From Bacteroidales bacterium (GTDB lineage: Bacteria > Bacteroidota > Bacteroidia > Bacteroidales > UBA1556): a DNA stretch of 36,294 bases. The position numbers and the translations under genes were made by a program. Positions 7,452 through 15,666 of this stretch are shown here, one piece after another. The DNA lies in assembly GCA_023145955.1 (NCBI GenBank), contig JAGLDA010000111.1:1-36294 (forward strand). The letters are read 5' to 3'. Numbering within the stretch: the stretch's first letter is position 1; each line of letters opens with the position of its first letter. The notes below the pieces were generated by a model. It saw only the letters and a list, made by a program, of their open reading frames with translations. It was not told where the DNA came from and searched no databases.

Positions 7452-9416
7452 ATGAAGAGTAAAGTATTGATAACTATTATATTGATTTCAATGTTTGCAT
7501 TATCATATAGTGCTTATTCCCAAAGTCGTAAAACCCAAGAGTTTACTAGTAAATCAAGAAAGGCTAAAAAGTCTTTTAAAAGAGCAATTACGTTTTTTGA
7601 TGCAAAGCAGTATAAAGATGCTATCTACGAAATTCAAGATGCATTAAAATATGACTCTAACTTTGTAGAGGCTTACCTTATGGCAGGCCAAATATATTCC
7701 GAAACAAATAGAAATAAGAAAAGTCTATATTACTATAGAAAAGCGAGTATTGTAAATCCTGATTTTTACCCTGATGTATTTATTACTTTGTCGGTAATGG
7801 AAATGAAGCTAGGAATGTATAAAGAGGCTCTTGCTGATATGCAAGTATATGACGCACATCCTAATAAAAACTCTAGATTTCAACCAACTGTAGATGCTGG
7901 CATTGAGCGTGCTGAGTTTGGTAAGTGGAATATGGAACACCCTGTTGATTATGACCCTAAAAATATTGGAATTTCTGTAAATAGTCGTAATGATGAATAT
8001 GTTAATACGGTAAATACTGAAGAAAATAGGGTGATATTTACACGTAAATCTCCTAAAAATAATCGCACGAGAGAACAGCGAAACGCAGAAGAAGAGGATT
8101 TTTACCAAAGTGTTAGACAATACTCAAATAACGATTGGAATATCGCACGAAGAATGAGCAGTATATTTAATACCAGTGGTAATGAAGGGGCTATGAATAT
8201 CTCTCCTGATCAAACAAAAATGGTATTTACAGCTTGTTATAGAAATGATGGTAGAGGAAGGTGCGATATCTATATTTCTGAAAAGAGAGGTAAAACATGG
8301 AGTATGCCACGTAATATTGGTGCACCTGTAAATACTGGTAATTGGGAATCTAACCCTTGCCTAAGTTCCGATGGTAAGACTCTTTATTTTGTAAGACGAA
8401 AAGGAAGAGGTAATTCTGATATTTATACTGCGGAATTATTAGCTGATGGTAAGTTTGGAAATGTAAAAAACTTAGGAGAAATTATTAATACTGATGGGTC
8501 GGAAATGACCCCTTTTATTCATGCTGATGGACGCACATTGTACTTTGCTTCAAATGGACATATTGGAATGGGTGGAATGGATTTGTTTATGTCGCGAAAG
8601 GATAGTAATGGTATGTGGGGTCCAGTAATAAATTTAGGTTATCCTATAAATGATTTTGAAAATCAAATGGGTATAATTATTAATGCTAAAGGTGATATGG
8701 CCTATATTTCTTCGGATATGAAGGAGGGTTTTGGCGGATATGATATTTATTATTTCGAATTATATGATGACGCTCGCCCTGTGCAAGTAAATTATATGAA
8801 AGGACTAGTGGCCGATAAAGATTCTAGAAAATCATTGGAAGCAAATTTTAAACTATACGACTTAAATACAAATACACTTATTGTTGAATCAAATTCTGAT
8901 GCTAGGGATGGCAGCTTTTTGGTAACTATTCCAAATAATGCGGAATTAGGTTTATATGTTAGCAGAAAAGGATATTTAGATTTCTCGGAGAATTTTAAAG
9001 TAGGAAAAGGTCATTCTTCCATAAAACCATTTTTAAAGAATGTGTATTTGCAAAAAATAGATTTGAATAAAAAGGTGATCTTAAAGAATATCTTTTTTGC
9101 TTCGCTTAGTTATGAGTTGGAACCTCAGTCGTTTATTGAGCTTGAAAAGATTAATGATTTTCTTGCTTTAAATTCAAATGTACGAATAGAGATTGGTGGC
9201 CATACAGATAATGTTGGAAGTAATTCTGAGAATATGACTCTCTCTACTAAACGAGCCAATGCCGTTTACGAGTACTTAATTAATAATTTGAAGGTAGATT
9301 CTAAACAGATTACTTATAAAGGTTATGGAGAAAATGAGCCTGTTACTAATAATGAGACAGAGCAAGGTCGGATGCTAAATAGAAGAACAGAAATAAAAAT
9401 TATTGATATAAAGTAA
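7452..9416 (+). CDS. PorE-like outer-membrane protein: TPR, PD40 propeller, CarbD-like and OmpA domains
   Basis: The 654-residue product has a signal peptide (MKSKVLITIILISMFALSYSA), TPR-like helices at about 30-130, and a beta-propeller of PD40-type repeats at about 200-440 with recurrent SPDQTKMVF, SSDGKTLYF and HADGRTLYF blades. A carboxypeptidase-regulatory-like beta domain follows at about 445-530. The C-terminal OmpA peptidoglycan-binding domain (about 545-654) shows GGHTDNVGSNSENMTLSTKRA and GENEPV. This order is that of PorE, which links the T9SS to peptidoglycan in Porphyromonas, but Bacteroidota carry several paralogues with the same plan. The signal peptide has no lipobox cysteine, unlike the PorE lipoprotein. 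The start at 7452 is preferred over 7392 because the signal peptide begins there and a palindromic repeat lies between. A T9SS cargo protein is encoded at 15751-17217. Confidence 0.85.
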   Translation: MKSKVLITIILISMFALSYSAYSQSRKTQEFTSKSRKAKKSFKRAITFFDAKQYKDAIYEIQDALKYDSNFVEAYLMAGQIYSETNRNKKSLYYYRKASIVNPDFYPDVFITLSVMEMKLGMYKEALADMQVYDAHPNKNSRFQPTVDAGIERAEFGKWNMEHPVDYDPKNIGISVNSRNDEYVNTVNTEENRVIFTRKSPKNNRTREQRNAEEEDFYQSVRQYSNNDWNIARRMSSIFNTSGNEGAMNISPDQTKMVFTACYRNDGRGRCDIYISEKRGKTWSMPRNIGAPVNTGNWESNPCLSSDGKTLYFVRRKGRGNSDIYTAELLADGKFGNVKNLGEIINTDGSEMTPFIHADGRTLYFASNGHIGMGGMDLFMSRKDSNGMWGPVINLGYPINDFENQMGIIINAKGDMAYISSDMKEGFGGYDIYYFELYDDARPVQVNYMKGLVADKDSRKSLEANFKLYDLNTNTLIVESNSDARDGSFLVTIPNNAELGLYVSRKGYLDFSENFKVGKGHSSIKPFLKNVYLQKIDLNKKVILKNIFFASLSYELEPQSFIELEKINDFLALNSNVRIEIGGHTDNVGSNSENMTLSTKRANAVYEYLINNLKVDSKQITYKGYGENEPVTNNETEQGRMLNRRTEIKIIDIK

Positions 9417-9422
9417 TAAATA

Positions 9423-9995
9423 ATGATGTACTTATTTTTTGATACAGAAACCACGGGTTTACCTCGTAATTATAAGGCTCCAGCCAGCGATGTTGATAAT
9501 TGGCCTCGTATGATTCAAATAGGGTGGATATTGAGCGATGAGCAAGGAAATAGAATAGATTCGGCGGAATATATAATTAAACCTAATGGTTTTACAATAC
9601 CAATAGAGGCTTCGAGAGTGCATGGTATATCTACCGAAAAGGCACTTGATGAGGGTGTAGAGCTTGATGATGTTTTAAATACATTTAATGCTATAGTAAA
9701 TGATTCAGACGTTATAGTAGCTCATAATATTAGTTTTGATGAAAAAATAATTGGTGCAGAGTTTATTAGAAGAAGTATTAATACAGTTTTTTTTGATAAA
9801 CCAAAATTGTGTACAATGCATAGTTCCACAGATTATTGTGAAATCCCTGGTAGATATGGATTTAAATGGCCGAAATTATCAGAACTACATATTAAATTAT
9901 TTGGTGAAGATTTTGAAGGTGCACACAACGCTTTTGCCGATATTGAAGCTACTGAAAGATGCTTTTTTGAAATGAAAAAGGTGGGCATTATCTAA
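9423..9995 (+). CDS. DnaQ-like DEDDh 3'-5' exonuclease
   Basis: The 190-residue protein is a single exonuclease domain of the DnaQ (DEDDh) superfamily, which removes nucleotides from 3' ends with two metal ions. Exo I is FDTET (D7, E9), Exo II contains HNISFDEKI (D106), and Exo III is HNAFADIEAT (H168, D173), so all five catalytic residues are present. It has no polymerase, RNase H or GIY-YIG partner domain. It may be a stand-alone proofreading-type or repair nuclease, or act on RNA like oligoribonuclease, although its insertions around residues 13-30 differ from Orn. It starts six bases after the PorE-like gene, suggesting cotranscription. The second ATG, at 9426, would serve equally well. 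Confidence 0.88.
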   Translation: MMYLFFDTETTGLPRNYKAPASDVDNWPRMIQIGWILSDEQGNRIDSAEYIIKPNGFTIPIEASRVHGISTEKALDEGVELDDVLNTFNAIVNDSDVIVAHNISFDEKIIGAEFIRRSINTVFFDKPKLCTMHSSTDYCEIPGRYGFKWPKLSELHIKLFGEDFEGAHNAFADIEATERCFFEMKKVGII

Positions 9996-10049
9996 GAATT
10001 GCTATCTCATTGATATATTATTATACTGTTATTTATTACCTTAAAGCTA

Positions 10050-10080
10050 TTGTTTCTAGGCCTTAGTTGTATTATATTTG
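10050..10080 (+). promoter_or_regulatory. Bacteroidota-type promoter with both elements
   Basis: TTG at 10050-10052 and TATATTTG at 10073-10080 are separated by 20 bases and match the -33 and -7 elements of Bacteroidota sigma-70 promoters. The predicted transcript starts near 10085, about 22 bases before the ATG at 10108. This is the best promoter match in the window. Confidence 0.7.
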
Positions 10081-10107
10081 TGTACATATTAATTAAAATT
10101 TATTATT

Positions 10108-10806
10108 ATGGAAACAGTATCATTTAATAATACGCTTACTATTATTACTAAAGAAGAAACAGTAAAAACTTTAAATCATAATATTATCCCCAATACTTGT
10201 GTTCTAGAGGTTGCTAATCCATTTCCTGGCTATTATAGTACAAGCTTTATTACATCTGAAAGTAAACCAGAAACACTTTTTATTGTATTAAACGAGAAGG
10301 TAAGTTTGGATTTCTTTTATCGTAGATTGTATAGTATAAATAAGAATGCTAAGTATGATTTCTCAGCAGCTTTAGCAGATTTGGAGTTTAATAATAAAAA
10401 ATATTATGCAATAAGAATTTTTGATTTAGATACTTATGATAATATTGTTGATTTAGAGAACCTCTTTATAGAAGCAGGTTTCAATCTTAGCAAATCTGTA
10501 AAAATTGATGCTGAAGTATTAATTCATATTCATAAATTCTGCAACTTAAATTTAACCGATGAAGTATATTATAGTGCTGATAATTCGCATTTTGTATATT
10601 TTGGAGTTGGTAAAGAAATATCCTGGAATGCTTTTGAAATAGTTACTAAAAAGATAAGACATAATTATATAGGTAATAAATTTGATGCTGGATTAGGAAT
10701 AATATTCCATCATAATAAGGTTGAGGATGTTGTTCGTATTTATGGTACGGATTTGTCTAAAGATGATTTAAATAAGCTGATGAGTATGTATCAAAAAGAA
10801 ATATAG
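10108..10806 (+). CDS. Conserved-looking protein of unknown function
   Basis: I do not recognise this 232-residue protein. It has no signal peptide, no transmembrane helix and no nucleotide-binding motif. Composition is that of a soluble mixed alpha/beta protein, with aromatic-rich strands such as NPFPGYYSTSFITSES and NSHFVYFGVGKEISW, and a second half that repeats a similar strand-helix rhythm. It forms a monocistronic unit, with a good promoter at 10050-10080 and a strong terminator at 10834-10867. The ATG at 10108 follows a leader of about 22 bases and is the first in-frame start. Codon use resembles its neighbours, so nothing suggests recent acquisition. It is real as a gene; its function is open. 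Confidence 0.75.
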   Translation: METVSFNNTLTIITKEETVKTLNHNIIPNTCVLEVANPFPGYYSTSFITSESKPETLFIVLNEKVSLDFFYRRLYSINKNAKYDFSAALADLEFNNKKYYAIRIFDLDTYDNIVDLENLFIEAGFNLSKSVKIDAEVLIHIHKFCNLNLTDEVYYSADNSHFVYFGVGKEISWNAFEIVTKKIRHNYIGNKFDAGLGIIFHHNKVEDVVRIYGTDLSKDDLNKLMSMYQKEI

Positions 10807-10833
10807 ATATAGTAATCATAAAAATTTATTATT

Positions 10834-10867
10834 AAAACCTAATTTCATTTTGTTATTAGGTTTTTTT
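10834..10867 (+). terminator. Rho-independent terminator
   Basis: AAAACCTAAT (10834-10843) pairs perfectly with ATTAGGTTTT (10855-10864) across an 11-base loop, and the T run continues to 10867. It ends transcription of the unknown gene at 10108-10806. Confidence 0.8.
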
Positions 10868-10963
10868 ATGGGTATTTTTCTTTTTTTTTATCCAAATTAT
10901 CAATGATTTTCCATAAAATACTTTGAGAAAAAATCCCGACCTTTGCAAACCTAAATATTGCCC

Positions 10964-10984
10964 CTGATAGCTATCGGGTACACC
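10964..10984. repeat. Dispersed GATAGCTATC palindrome, copy 2
   Basis: CCTGATAGCTATCGGG is a palindrome with one mismatch, followed by TACACC. It matches the copy at 7410-7430 at 17 of 21 positions. It lies in the leader of the DUF493-like gene, 19 to 39 bases before its ATG, and could form a short hairpin there. Confidence 0.6.
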
Positions 10985-11002
10985 TAATTAATAGATTGTA
11001 AT

Positions 11003-11278
11003 ATGAAAGATACAAAAGAGTACGATAAGTTAGAAGAAATGCTAGAAACAGACTTTAAATGGCCACGTATTTATATGTATAAATTTATTATTCCTTTTTT
11101 GCCAGAGTCTATTAAAGAAGCCGAAGCACTTTTTAGTAGTGATGCAGATATTGTTCTTAGAGAATCTAAGAACCTAAAATATATGAGTATCACAGCAAAG
11201 CAAATGATGAAAAACCCCAAGGAAGTTATAGCTATTTACCGTAAAGCGGAAAGTATTAAGGGTATAATGGGCTTATAG
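11003..11278 (+). CDS. DUF493 (YbeD-like) family protein
   Basis: The 91-residue protein matches the small DUF493/YbeD family in length and pattern: an opening segment ending FKWPRIYMYKFIIP, a central strand with YMSITAKQMM, and a closing helix-strand EVIAIYRKAESIKGIMGL that corresponds to the YbeD C-terminus. The family has a ferredoxin-like (ACT-like) fold. In E. coli, YbeD sits near lipoate synthesis genes and has been proposed as a regulatory domain, but no biochemical role is established. The YbaB-like gene begins one base after its stop codon, so the two are almost certainly cotranslated. A palindromic repeat lies in its leader. Confidence 0.75.
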   Translation: MKDTKEYDKLEEMLETDFKWPRIYMYKFIIPFLPESIKEAEALFSSDADIVLRESKNLKYMSITAKQMMKNPKEVIAIYRKAESIKGIMGL

Positions 11279-11279
11279 T

Positions 11280-11537
11280 ATGAGTAAGTTATCAATTATG
11301 AAATTGAAGGTTGCAGAAAAGTATTTGATGGATAATCACGAGCAGGTTTTATTAGACGGACAAGTAGATAATGGAAGAGTGAAGGTGGTTGTTGATGGTA
11401 AAAAGCAAGTGTGTCAAATATTAATTTCACAAGACCTTTTTGATGAAGGTAATAAAGAAAAAATAGAGTTGTTTACTCAAGAAGCAATTAATATTGCTCT
11501 TGGAAAAGTAGATAACTTTTTTAATAAAGAAGTATAA
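11280..11537 (+). CDS. YbaB/EbfC-family nucleoid-associated protein, short form
   Basis: The 85-residue product follows the YbaB/EbfC pattern: an N-terminal helix, then a beta stretch LDGQVDNGRVKVVVDGKK corresponding to the family's GxGxVxVxxNG block, an ISQDLF segment, and a C-terminal helix (ELFTQEAINIALGKVDNF). YbaB dimers bind DNA with modest sequence preference. The usual length is 100-110 residues, so the N-terminal helix is several residues shorter and the C-terminal tail is missing. The ATG lies one base after the DUF493-like stop codon (TAGTATG), which argues for translational coupling and for this start. argS follows after 53 bases. DNA binding by this copy is inferred. Confidence 0.7.
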   Translation: MSKLSIMKLKVAEKYLMDNHEQVLLDGQVDNGRVKVVVDGKKQVCQILISQDLFDEGNKEKIELFTQEAINIALGKVDNFFNKEV

Positions 11538-11590
11538 GATTAACAGATAAATAAATCTAGTTATTAATACAATAAAGATATTTGTAAGCG

Positions 11591-13375
11591 ATGAATTTGG
11601 AAACTATAATTAAAGATAAATTTGTAGAGGCATTTGGTGAAATATATTCACAGGAGATAGAAAAAAGCACAATTGCTATACAACAAACGCGTAAAGAGTT
11701 TGATGGTGATTTTACTGTAAATGTATTTCCTTATGTACGTTTTGCCAAGTCAAAGCCAGAGGAATTAGCAACTAAACTTGGAGAATATTTTGTTACTAAT
11801 GTTGATGAGATAGATAACTATAATGTTATTAAGGGTTTTTTAAATCTATCGGTAGCAGATTCTTATTGGCTTGGCATTGCAAAGGAGGCTGTTCAAGACA
11901 CTGAATATGGGTTTGTAAAGGCCGTTGAGAATGAAGCGCCAATAGTTATAGAATATAGTTCGCCAAATACTAATAAGCCATTGCATCTTGGCCATATAAG
12001 AAATAATCTTTTGGGTTTTTCTATTGCTGAAATTCTACATGCTAGTGGCAAAAATGTAAAGAAAGTAAATTTAGTTAACGATAGAGGAATTCATATTTGC
12101 AAGTCGATGTTGGCTTGGCAAAAACATGGTAATAACGAAACTCCAGAGTCTACTGGCGAAAAAGGAGACCATCTAGTGGGCAAGTACTATGTACAATTTG
12201 ATAAAGATTATAAAGTAGAAATAGCAAAATTAATTGCTGAGGGTAAAACGGAGAAAGAAGCAAATGCCCAAGCTCCAGTAATACTTGAAGCACAGCAAAT
12301 GTTACGTGATTGGGAGGCCAAAGAGCCGCAGGTTTATAAACTTTGGGAAACCATGAATGCATGGGTTTATAAGGGCTTTGATGTTACGTATAAGAAAATG
12401 GGGGTTGATTTTGATAAGATTTATTATGAGTCAGACACTTATTTGCTAGGGAAGGAAGTTGTGATGAAGGGGTTTGATACAGGAGTGCTTTATCAGAAAG
12501 AAGATGGTTCTATTTGGGCCGATTTAGAAGATAAGGGCTTAGATCAAAAGCTTTTATTGCGCTCTGACGGAACCTCTGTATATATGACTCAAGATATTGG
12601 AACGGCTCAGCTTCGTGAACTGGATTATGCTCCGCAGGCAATGCTTTATGTAGTTGGCAATGAGCAGAATTATCATTTTGATGTATTGAAGATTGTACTT
12701 GAAAAGCTAGGCTTTGCTTGGTCCGAGAAAATTCATCATATCTCATATGGGATGGTAGAGTTGCCTCATGGTAAAATGAAATCTCGTGAGGGAACTGTTG
12801 TTGATGCTGATGATTTAATTGATGGAATTATTGAGGATGCTAAGAAACTAACTTCTGAGGCAGGAAAAATAGATAGTTTGACAGTTGAAGAAGCCAATCA
12901 CCTATATTATCAAGTGGGAATGGCAGCTTTGAAATTCTTTATACTTAAGGTAGATCCAAAGCGTAAAATGCTGTTTAATCCTGAGGAATCTATTGATTTT
13001 AATGGTAATACTGGACCTTTTGTGCAATATTCTTATGCTCGTATTCAGTCCATTATGAGAAGAGCTAAAGATGCCGAATTTGGCATGTGGGATACAAAAC
13101 TAGTTATTAATAATAAAGAGAAAAGCCTGTTGCGTATCATTTATAACTATCCTGCTGTTGTACAAAGTGCAGCGAATAATTATAGCCCTGCAATGATTGC
13201 TTCTTATGCTTTTGATCTTGCAAAAGAGTATAATCAGTTTTATCATGATAATCATATTATGAATGAAACTGATAAAAATAAAGCTGCATTTAGACTGGAC
13301 ATTTCTAAGCTTGCAGGTAATATTATTAAATCGTCAATGGCTCTGCTGGGTATAGAGGTGCCAAATCAAATGTAA
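11591..13375 (+). CDS. argS: Arginyl-tRNA synthetase
   Basis: This class I synthetase charges tRNA-Arg with arginine using ATP. The 594-residue length is normal. An N-terminal additional domain (about 1-110, Arg_tRNA_synt_N) is followed by the HIGH motif HLGH at 132-135, in the context SPNTNKPLHLGHIRNN typical of bacterial ArgS. The KMSKS equivalent is KMKS at 395-398 (GKMKSREGT), a common ArgS variant. The C-terminal DALR anticodon-binding domain contains FNGNTGPFVQYSYARIQSI and ends at the usual place with LLGIEVPNQM. A small unknown gene begins three bases after its stop codon. Identification is secure. Confidence 0.98.
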   Translation: MNLETIIKDKFVEAFGEIYSQEIEKSTIAIQQTRKEFDGDFTVNVFPYVRFAKSKPEELATKLGEYFVTNVDEIDNYNVIKGFLNLSVADSYWLGIAKEAVQDTEYGFVKAVENEAPIVIEYSSPNTNKPLHLGHIRNNLLGFSIAEILHASGKNVKKVNLVNDRGIHICKSMLAWQKHGNNETPESTGEKGDHLVGKYYVQFDKDYKVEIAKLIAEGKTEKEANAQAPVILEAQQMLRDWEAKEPQVYKLWETMNAWVYKGFDVTYKKMGVDFDKIYYESDTYLLGKEVVMKGFDTGVLYQKEDGSIWADLEDKGLDQKLLLRSDGTSVYMTQDIGTAQLRELDYAPQAMLYVVGNEQNYHFDVLKIVLEKLGFAWSEKIHHISYGMVELPHGKMKSREGTVVDADDLIDGIIEDAKKLTSEAGKIDSLTVEEANHLYYQVGMAALKFFILKVDPKRKMLFNPEESIDFNGNTGPFVQYSYARIQSIMRRAKDAEFGMWDTKLVINNKEKSLLRIIYNYPAVVQSAANNYSPAMIASYAFDLAKEYNQFYHDNHIMNETDKNKAAFRLDISKLAGNIIKSSMALLGIEVPNQM

Positions 13376-13378
13376 TTT

Positions 13379-13699
13379 ATGCTTTTTAAATTTACAAATA
13401 AGGATGAGTTAAGTGCATTTATTAGGATATTGCAAGAAATTTCTATGGAGTTAGAAAGCCTTTTGCTAAATGAAACAGATATTTTTCGTCGTTATGAGGT
13501 TTCAGCAAGGATTGATTTAATTGATGAAATATTGCCTAAGTTAATGAAGAAACAGTTCAGTAAACAACTTAAGAACAGTATTGAAATATCAAAGGCTGTG
13601 AATATAATTATTTTTCAATATCGAGAAATTGTGGTTGATGTATATGCCGATGTTGTTAAAAATAGACTTGTAGAAAGTATTTATAGGGAAATGGTTTAG
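13379..13699 (+). CDS. Small helical protein of unknown function
   Basis: This 106-residue product is not recognised. It is predicted to be almost entirely alpha-helical and has no signal peptide or cysteines. The helical run from DELSAFIRILQEISMELESLL to RYEVSARIDLIDEILPKLMKKQ suggests a small helical bundle, perhaps dimeric. It starts three bases after argS and so is probably cotranscribed and translationally coupled with it. It has no competing frame and codon use like its neighbours, which supports a real gene. Its function cannot be inferred from the sequence or from the argS neighbour. Confidence 0.6.
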   Translation: MLFKFTNKDELSAFIRILQEISMELESLLLNETDIFRRYEVSARIDLIDEILPKLMKKQFSKQLKNSIEISKAVNIIIFQYREIVVDVYADVVKNRLVESIYREMV

Positions 13700-13774
13700 T
13701 ATTTTAATGGTTAATTTTTAATTATTAATGTTTAATGAGAACACAGTACATATTTTAAAACACCTAATAAGAAT

Positions 13775-14842
13775 ATGAAAATAATCACAATAGTAGGCGC
13801 GAGGCCACAGTTTATAAAAGCAGCAGCAGTGAGTCGCGCTTTCGCAAAGCATTCACAAATTGAAGAAATAATTGTGCATACTGGTCAACATTTTGATGCT
13901 AATATGTCGGATATTTTCTTCGAAGAAATGCAAATTCCAAAACCACATTATAATCTTGATATTAATGGCTTGGGCCATGGTGCAATGACTGGGCAAATGC
14001 TAGAGAAAATTGAAAAGGTGCTGATTAAAGAAAATCCAGATTGGGTATTGGTTTATGGAGATACAAATTCTACTCTTGCTGGTGCTTTGGCAGCATCCAA
14101 ACTTCATATTAAAATTGCCCATGTAGAGGCAGGTTTAAGGTCTTTTAATATGAAAATGCCCGAAGAGGTAAATCGTATTCTTACCGATAGAATTTCCACT
14201 ATTTTATTTTGTCCAACACAAACTGCTATTGATAACCTAAGTGCTGAAGGTTATGATAATATTGATATAAAAACATCATTATGTGGTGATGTAATGCAAG
14301 ATGCGGCAATTTTTTATGCAGAGAAAAGCCGTAAGCCAAATTTTGATATTCCCAAAGAATTTGTACTGGCAACAATTCACCGTGCTGAAAATACTGATGA
14401 CTTATCACGATTGCACAGTATTATAGATGCTTTACATGAAATTGGCGAAAAAACGCCAATAATATTGCCTTTGCATCCTCGTACGGTAAATATTATTAAG
14501 AATAATAGTATTGATATAGACCATTCAAAAGTCAATATTATTCAACCAGTGGGATATCTTGAGATGGTTTACCTGCTTCAGAACTGTAAAATGGTAATGT
14601 CTGATAGTGGTGGGCTGCAAAAGGAAGCTTTCTTTTTTGCTAAGCCATGTATTACACTTCGTGATGAAACGGAGTGGGTAGAGCTTGTTAATAATGGTTT
14701 TAATACCATTGTTGGTGCTGATAAAACAAAGATAATTTCTACTTTTCATAATCAGAAATTTGACATTGATTTCTCAGTGAATTTATATGGTGGAGGAAAT
14801 GCTGCTGATAAAATTGCTTTGGAACTTATGAGATATTTATAG
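13775..14842 (+). CDS. wecB: UDP-N-acetylglucosamine 2-epimerase (non-hydrolysing)
   Basis: This enzyme interconverts UDP-GlcNAc and UDP-ManNAc, supplying ManNAc for surface polysaccharides. The 355-residue protein has the family's GARPQFIK at 8-15, HTGQHFD at 35-41, YGDTNST at 94-100 (D96), HVEAGLRSFN at 116-125 (E118), PEEVNR at 129-134, IHRAEN at 201-206 (H202), DSGGLQKEA and RDETEWVE near the C-terminus. These correspond to the catalytic D95, E117, E131 and H213 of E. coli WecB. No other nucleotide-sugar gene is adjacent, which is unusual because wecB commonly sits in polysaccharide clusters. A decayed copy of the same gene's 3' end lies at 15667-15720, and a nested inverted repeat lies just downstream. 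Confidence 0.95.
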   Translation: MKIITIVGARPQFIKAAAVSRAFAKHSQIEEIIVHTGQHFDANMSDIFFEEMQIPKPHYNLDINGLGHGAMTGQMLEKIEKVLIKENPDWVLVYGDTNSTLAGALAASKLHIKIAHVEAGLRSFNMKMPEEVNRILTDRISTILFCPTQTAIDNLSAEGYDNIDIKTSLCGDVMQDAAIFYAEKSRKPNFDIPKEFVLATIHRAENTDDLSRLHSIIDALHEIGEKTPIILPLHPRTVNIIKNNSIDIDHSKVNIIQPVGYLEMVYLLQNCKMVMSDSGGLQKEAFFFAKPCITLRDETEWVELVNNGFNTIVGADKTKIISTFHNQKFDIDFSVNLYGGGNAADKIALELMRYL

Positions 14843-14931
14843 ATGCAATAATTATTAGAGATAAACACGAATTTAATTATAACTGATATTCAAGAATATG
14901 CGCAATTTATTTGTGTTTATTTTATAAGTTC

Positions 14932-15082
14932 ATGACAAAAAAAATACTATGTTTGGGCTAAAGCCCATATAACACATAACTCATTAGGCAGGGCATTAAT
15001 GCCCTGCCTAATGAATACAATAATCTACGGGCTTTAGCCCAAACATAAAAACTAGTAAATTAGTTATTCATTTTTTTGTCAT
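14932..15082. repeat. Nested inverted-repeat element (REPIN/MITE-like)
   Basis: Three inverted repeats are nested. The outermost arms are 14932-14945 and 15070-15082 (ATGACAAAAAAAAT against ATTTTTTTGTCAT, one base different in the homopolymer run). The middle arms, 14949-14966 and 15029-15046, are a perfect 18-base pair (ATGTTTGGGCTAAAGCCC), each able to fold on its own through GGGCTAAAGCCC. The centre, 14982-15013, is a perfect 32-base palindrome with arms CATTAGGCAGGGCATT. It occupies about half of the 322-base gap between wecB and the thioesterase gene and contains no reading frame. The flanks on either side show nothing further. It resembles REP-type palindromes mobilised in trans by RAYT (Y1) transposases; none is encoded in the window. 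Confidence 0.8.
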
Positions 15083-15164
15083 TTACGAAGGTTTATTTGT
15101 ATGAATTTTGGATGAATAATATTATATCATGTATTAAGTATATTTAATTAAAGAAAACTACGAT

Positions 15165-15587
15165 ATGGCACGTATTAAAGTAATGCTTCCTGAGAAATTT
15201 AGTTATTCAACACAACTTGATATTCGGATAACGGACATAAATTATGGTGGGCATCTAGGTAATGATTCTGTTCTCGGGATGATTCATGAGGCAAGGATAA
15301 GATTGTTGGCTGATAAGGGTTTTTCAGAAAGTGATATTGATGGAATTGGCATACTGATGTTGGATTCAGTAATTAATTATTCTGCTGAAGGGTTTTATGG
15401 TGATAAACTTAGAATTGATGTTACTGTAGATGAAATTTCAAATACAGGCTGTGATATTTACTATCGATTTGTTAATATAGCAAACGAAAAAATAATTGTA
15501 AGAGCAAAAACCAATATTATATTCTATAATTATATAAGTAAGAAAGTAAGCAGAACTCCTGAAGTGTTTTTGAATGCTTTTAAATAG
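15165..15587 (+). CDS. Hotdog-fold acyl-CoA thioesterase
   Basis: The 140-residue protein has the 4HBT/YbgC-like hotdog pattern: an N-terminal strand (FSYSTQLDIRITDIN), the active-site segment DINYGGHLGNDSVLGMIHEARIRLL (about residues 25-49, with D25 near the usual nucleophile position and the catalytic helix starting at HLGN), then long strands DSVINYSAEGFYGDKLRIDV and DIYYRFVNIANEKIIVRAKT. Such enzymes hydrolyse acyl-CoA thioesters; the chain length preferred cannot be told. The gene stands alone on the plus strand, downstream of the nested inverted repeat, and converges on the minus-strand block. The ATG at 15165 is the first in-frame start before the conserved region. Confidence 0.82.
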   Translation: MARIKVMLPEKFSYSTQLDIRITDINYGGHLGNDSVLGMIHEARIRLLADKGFSESDIDGIGILMLDSVINYSAEGFYGDKLRIDVTVDEISNTGCDIYYRFVNIANEKIIVRAKTNIIFYNYISKKVSRTPEVFLNAFK

Positions 15588-15666
15588 CTTTTAATCATTT
15601 AGTTTTCATAATAATTCTTCTACAAAAGATAACAGATAGGGTAATAGTTATGCTTTTGAATAATTT

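Noticed and set aside
14843..15164. CRISPR array or insertion sequence in the wecB-thioesterase gap
   Set aside because: The repeats are inverted about one centre rather than regularly spaced direct repeats, and no transposase or terminal duplication was seen.
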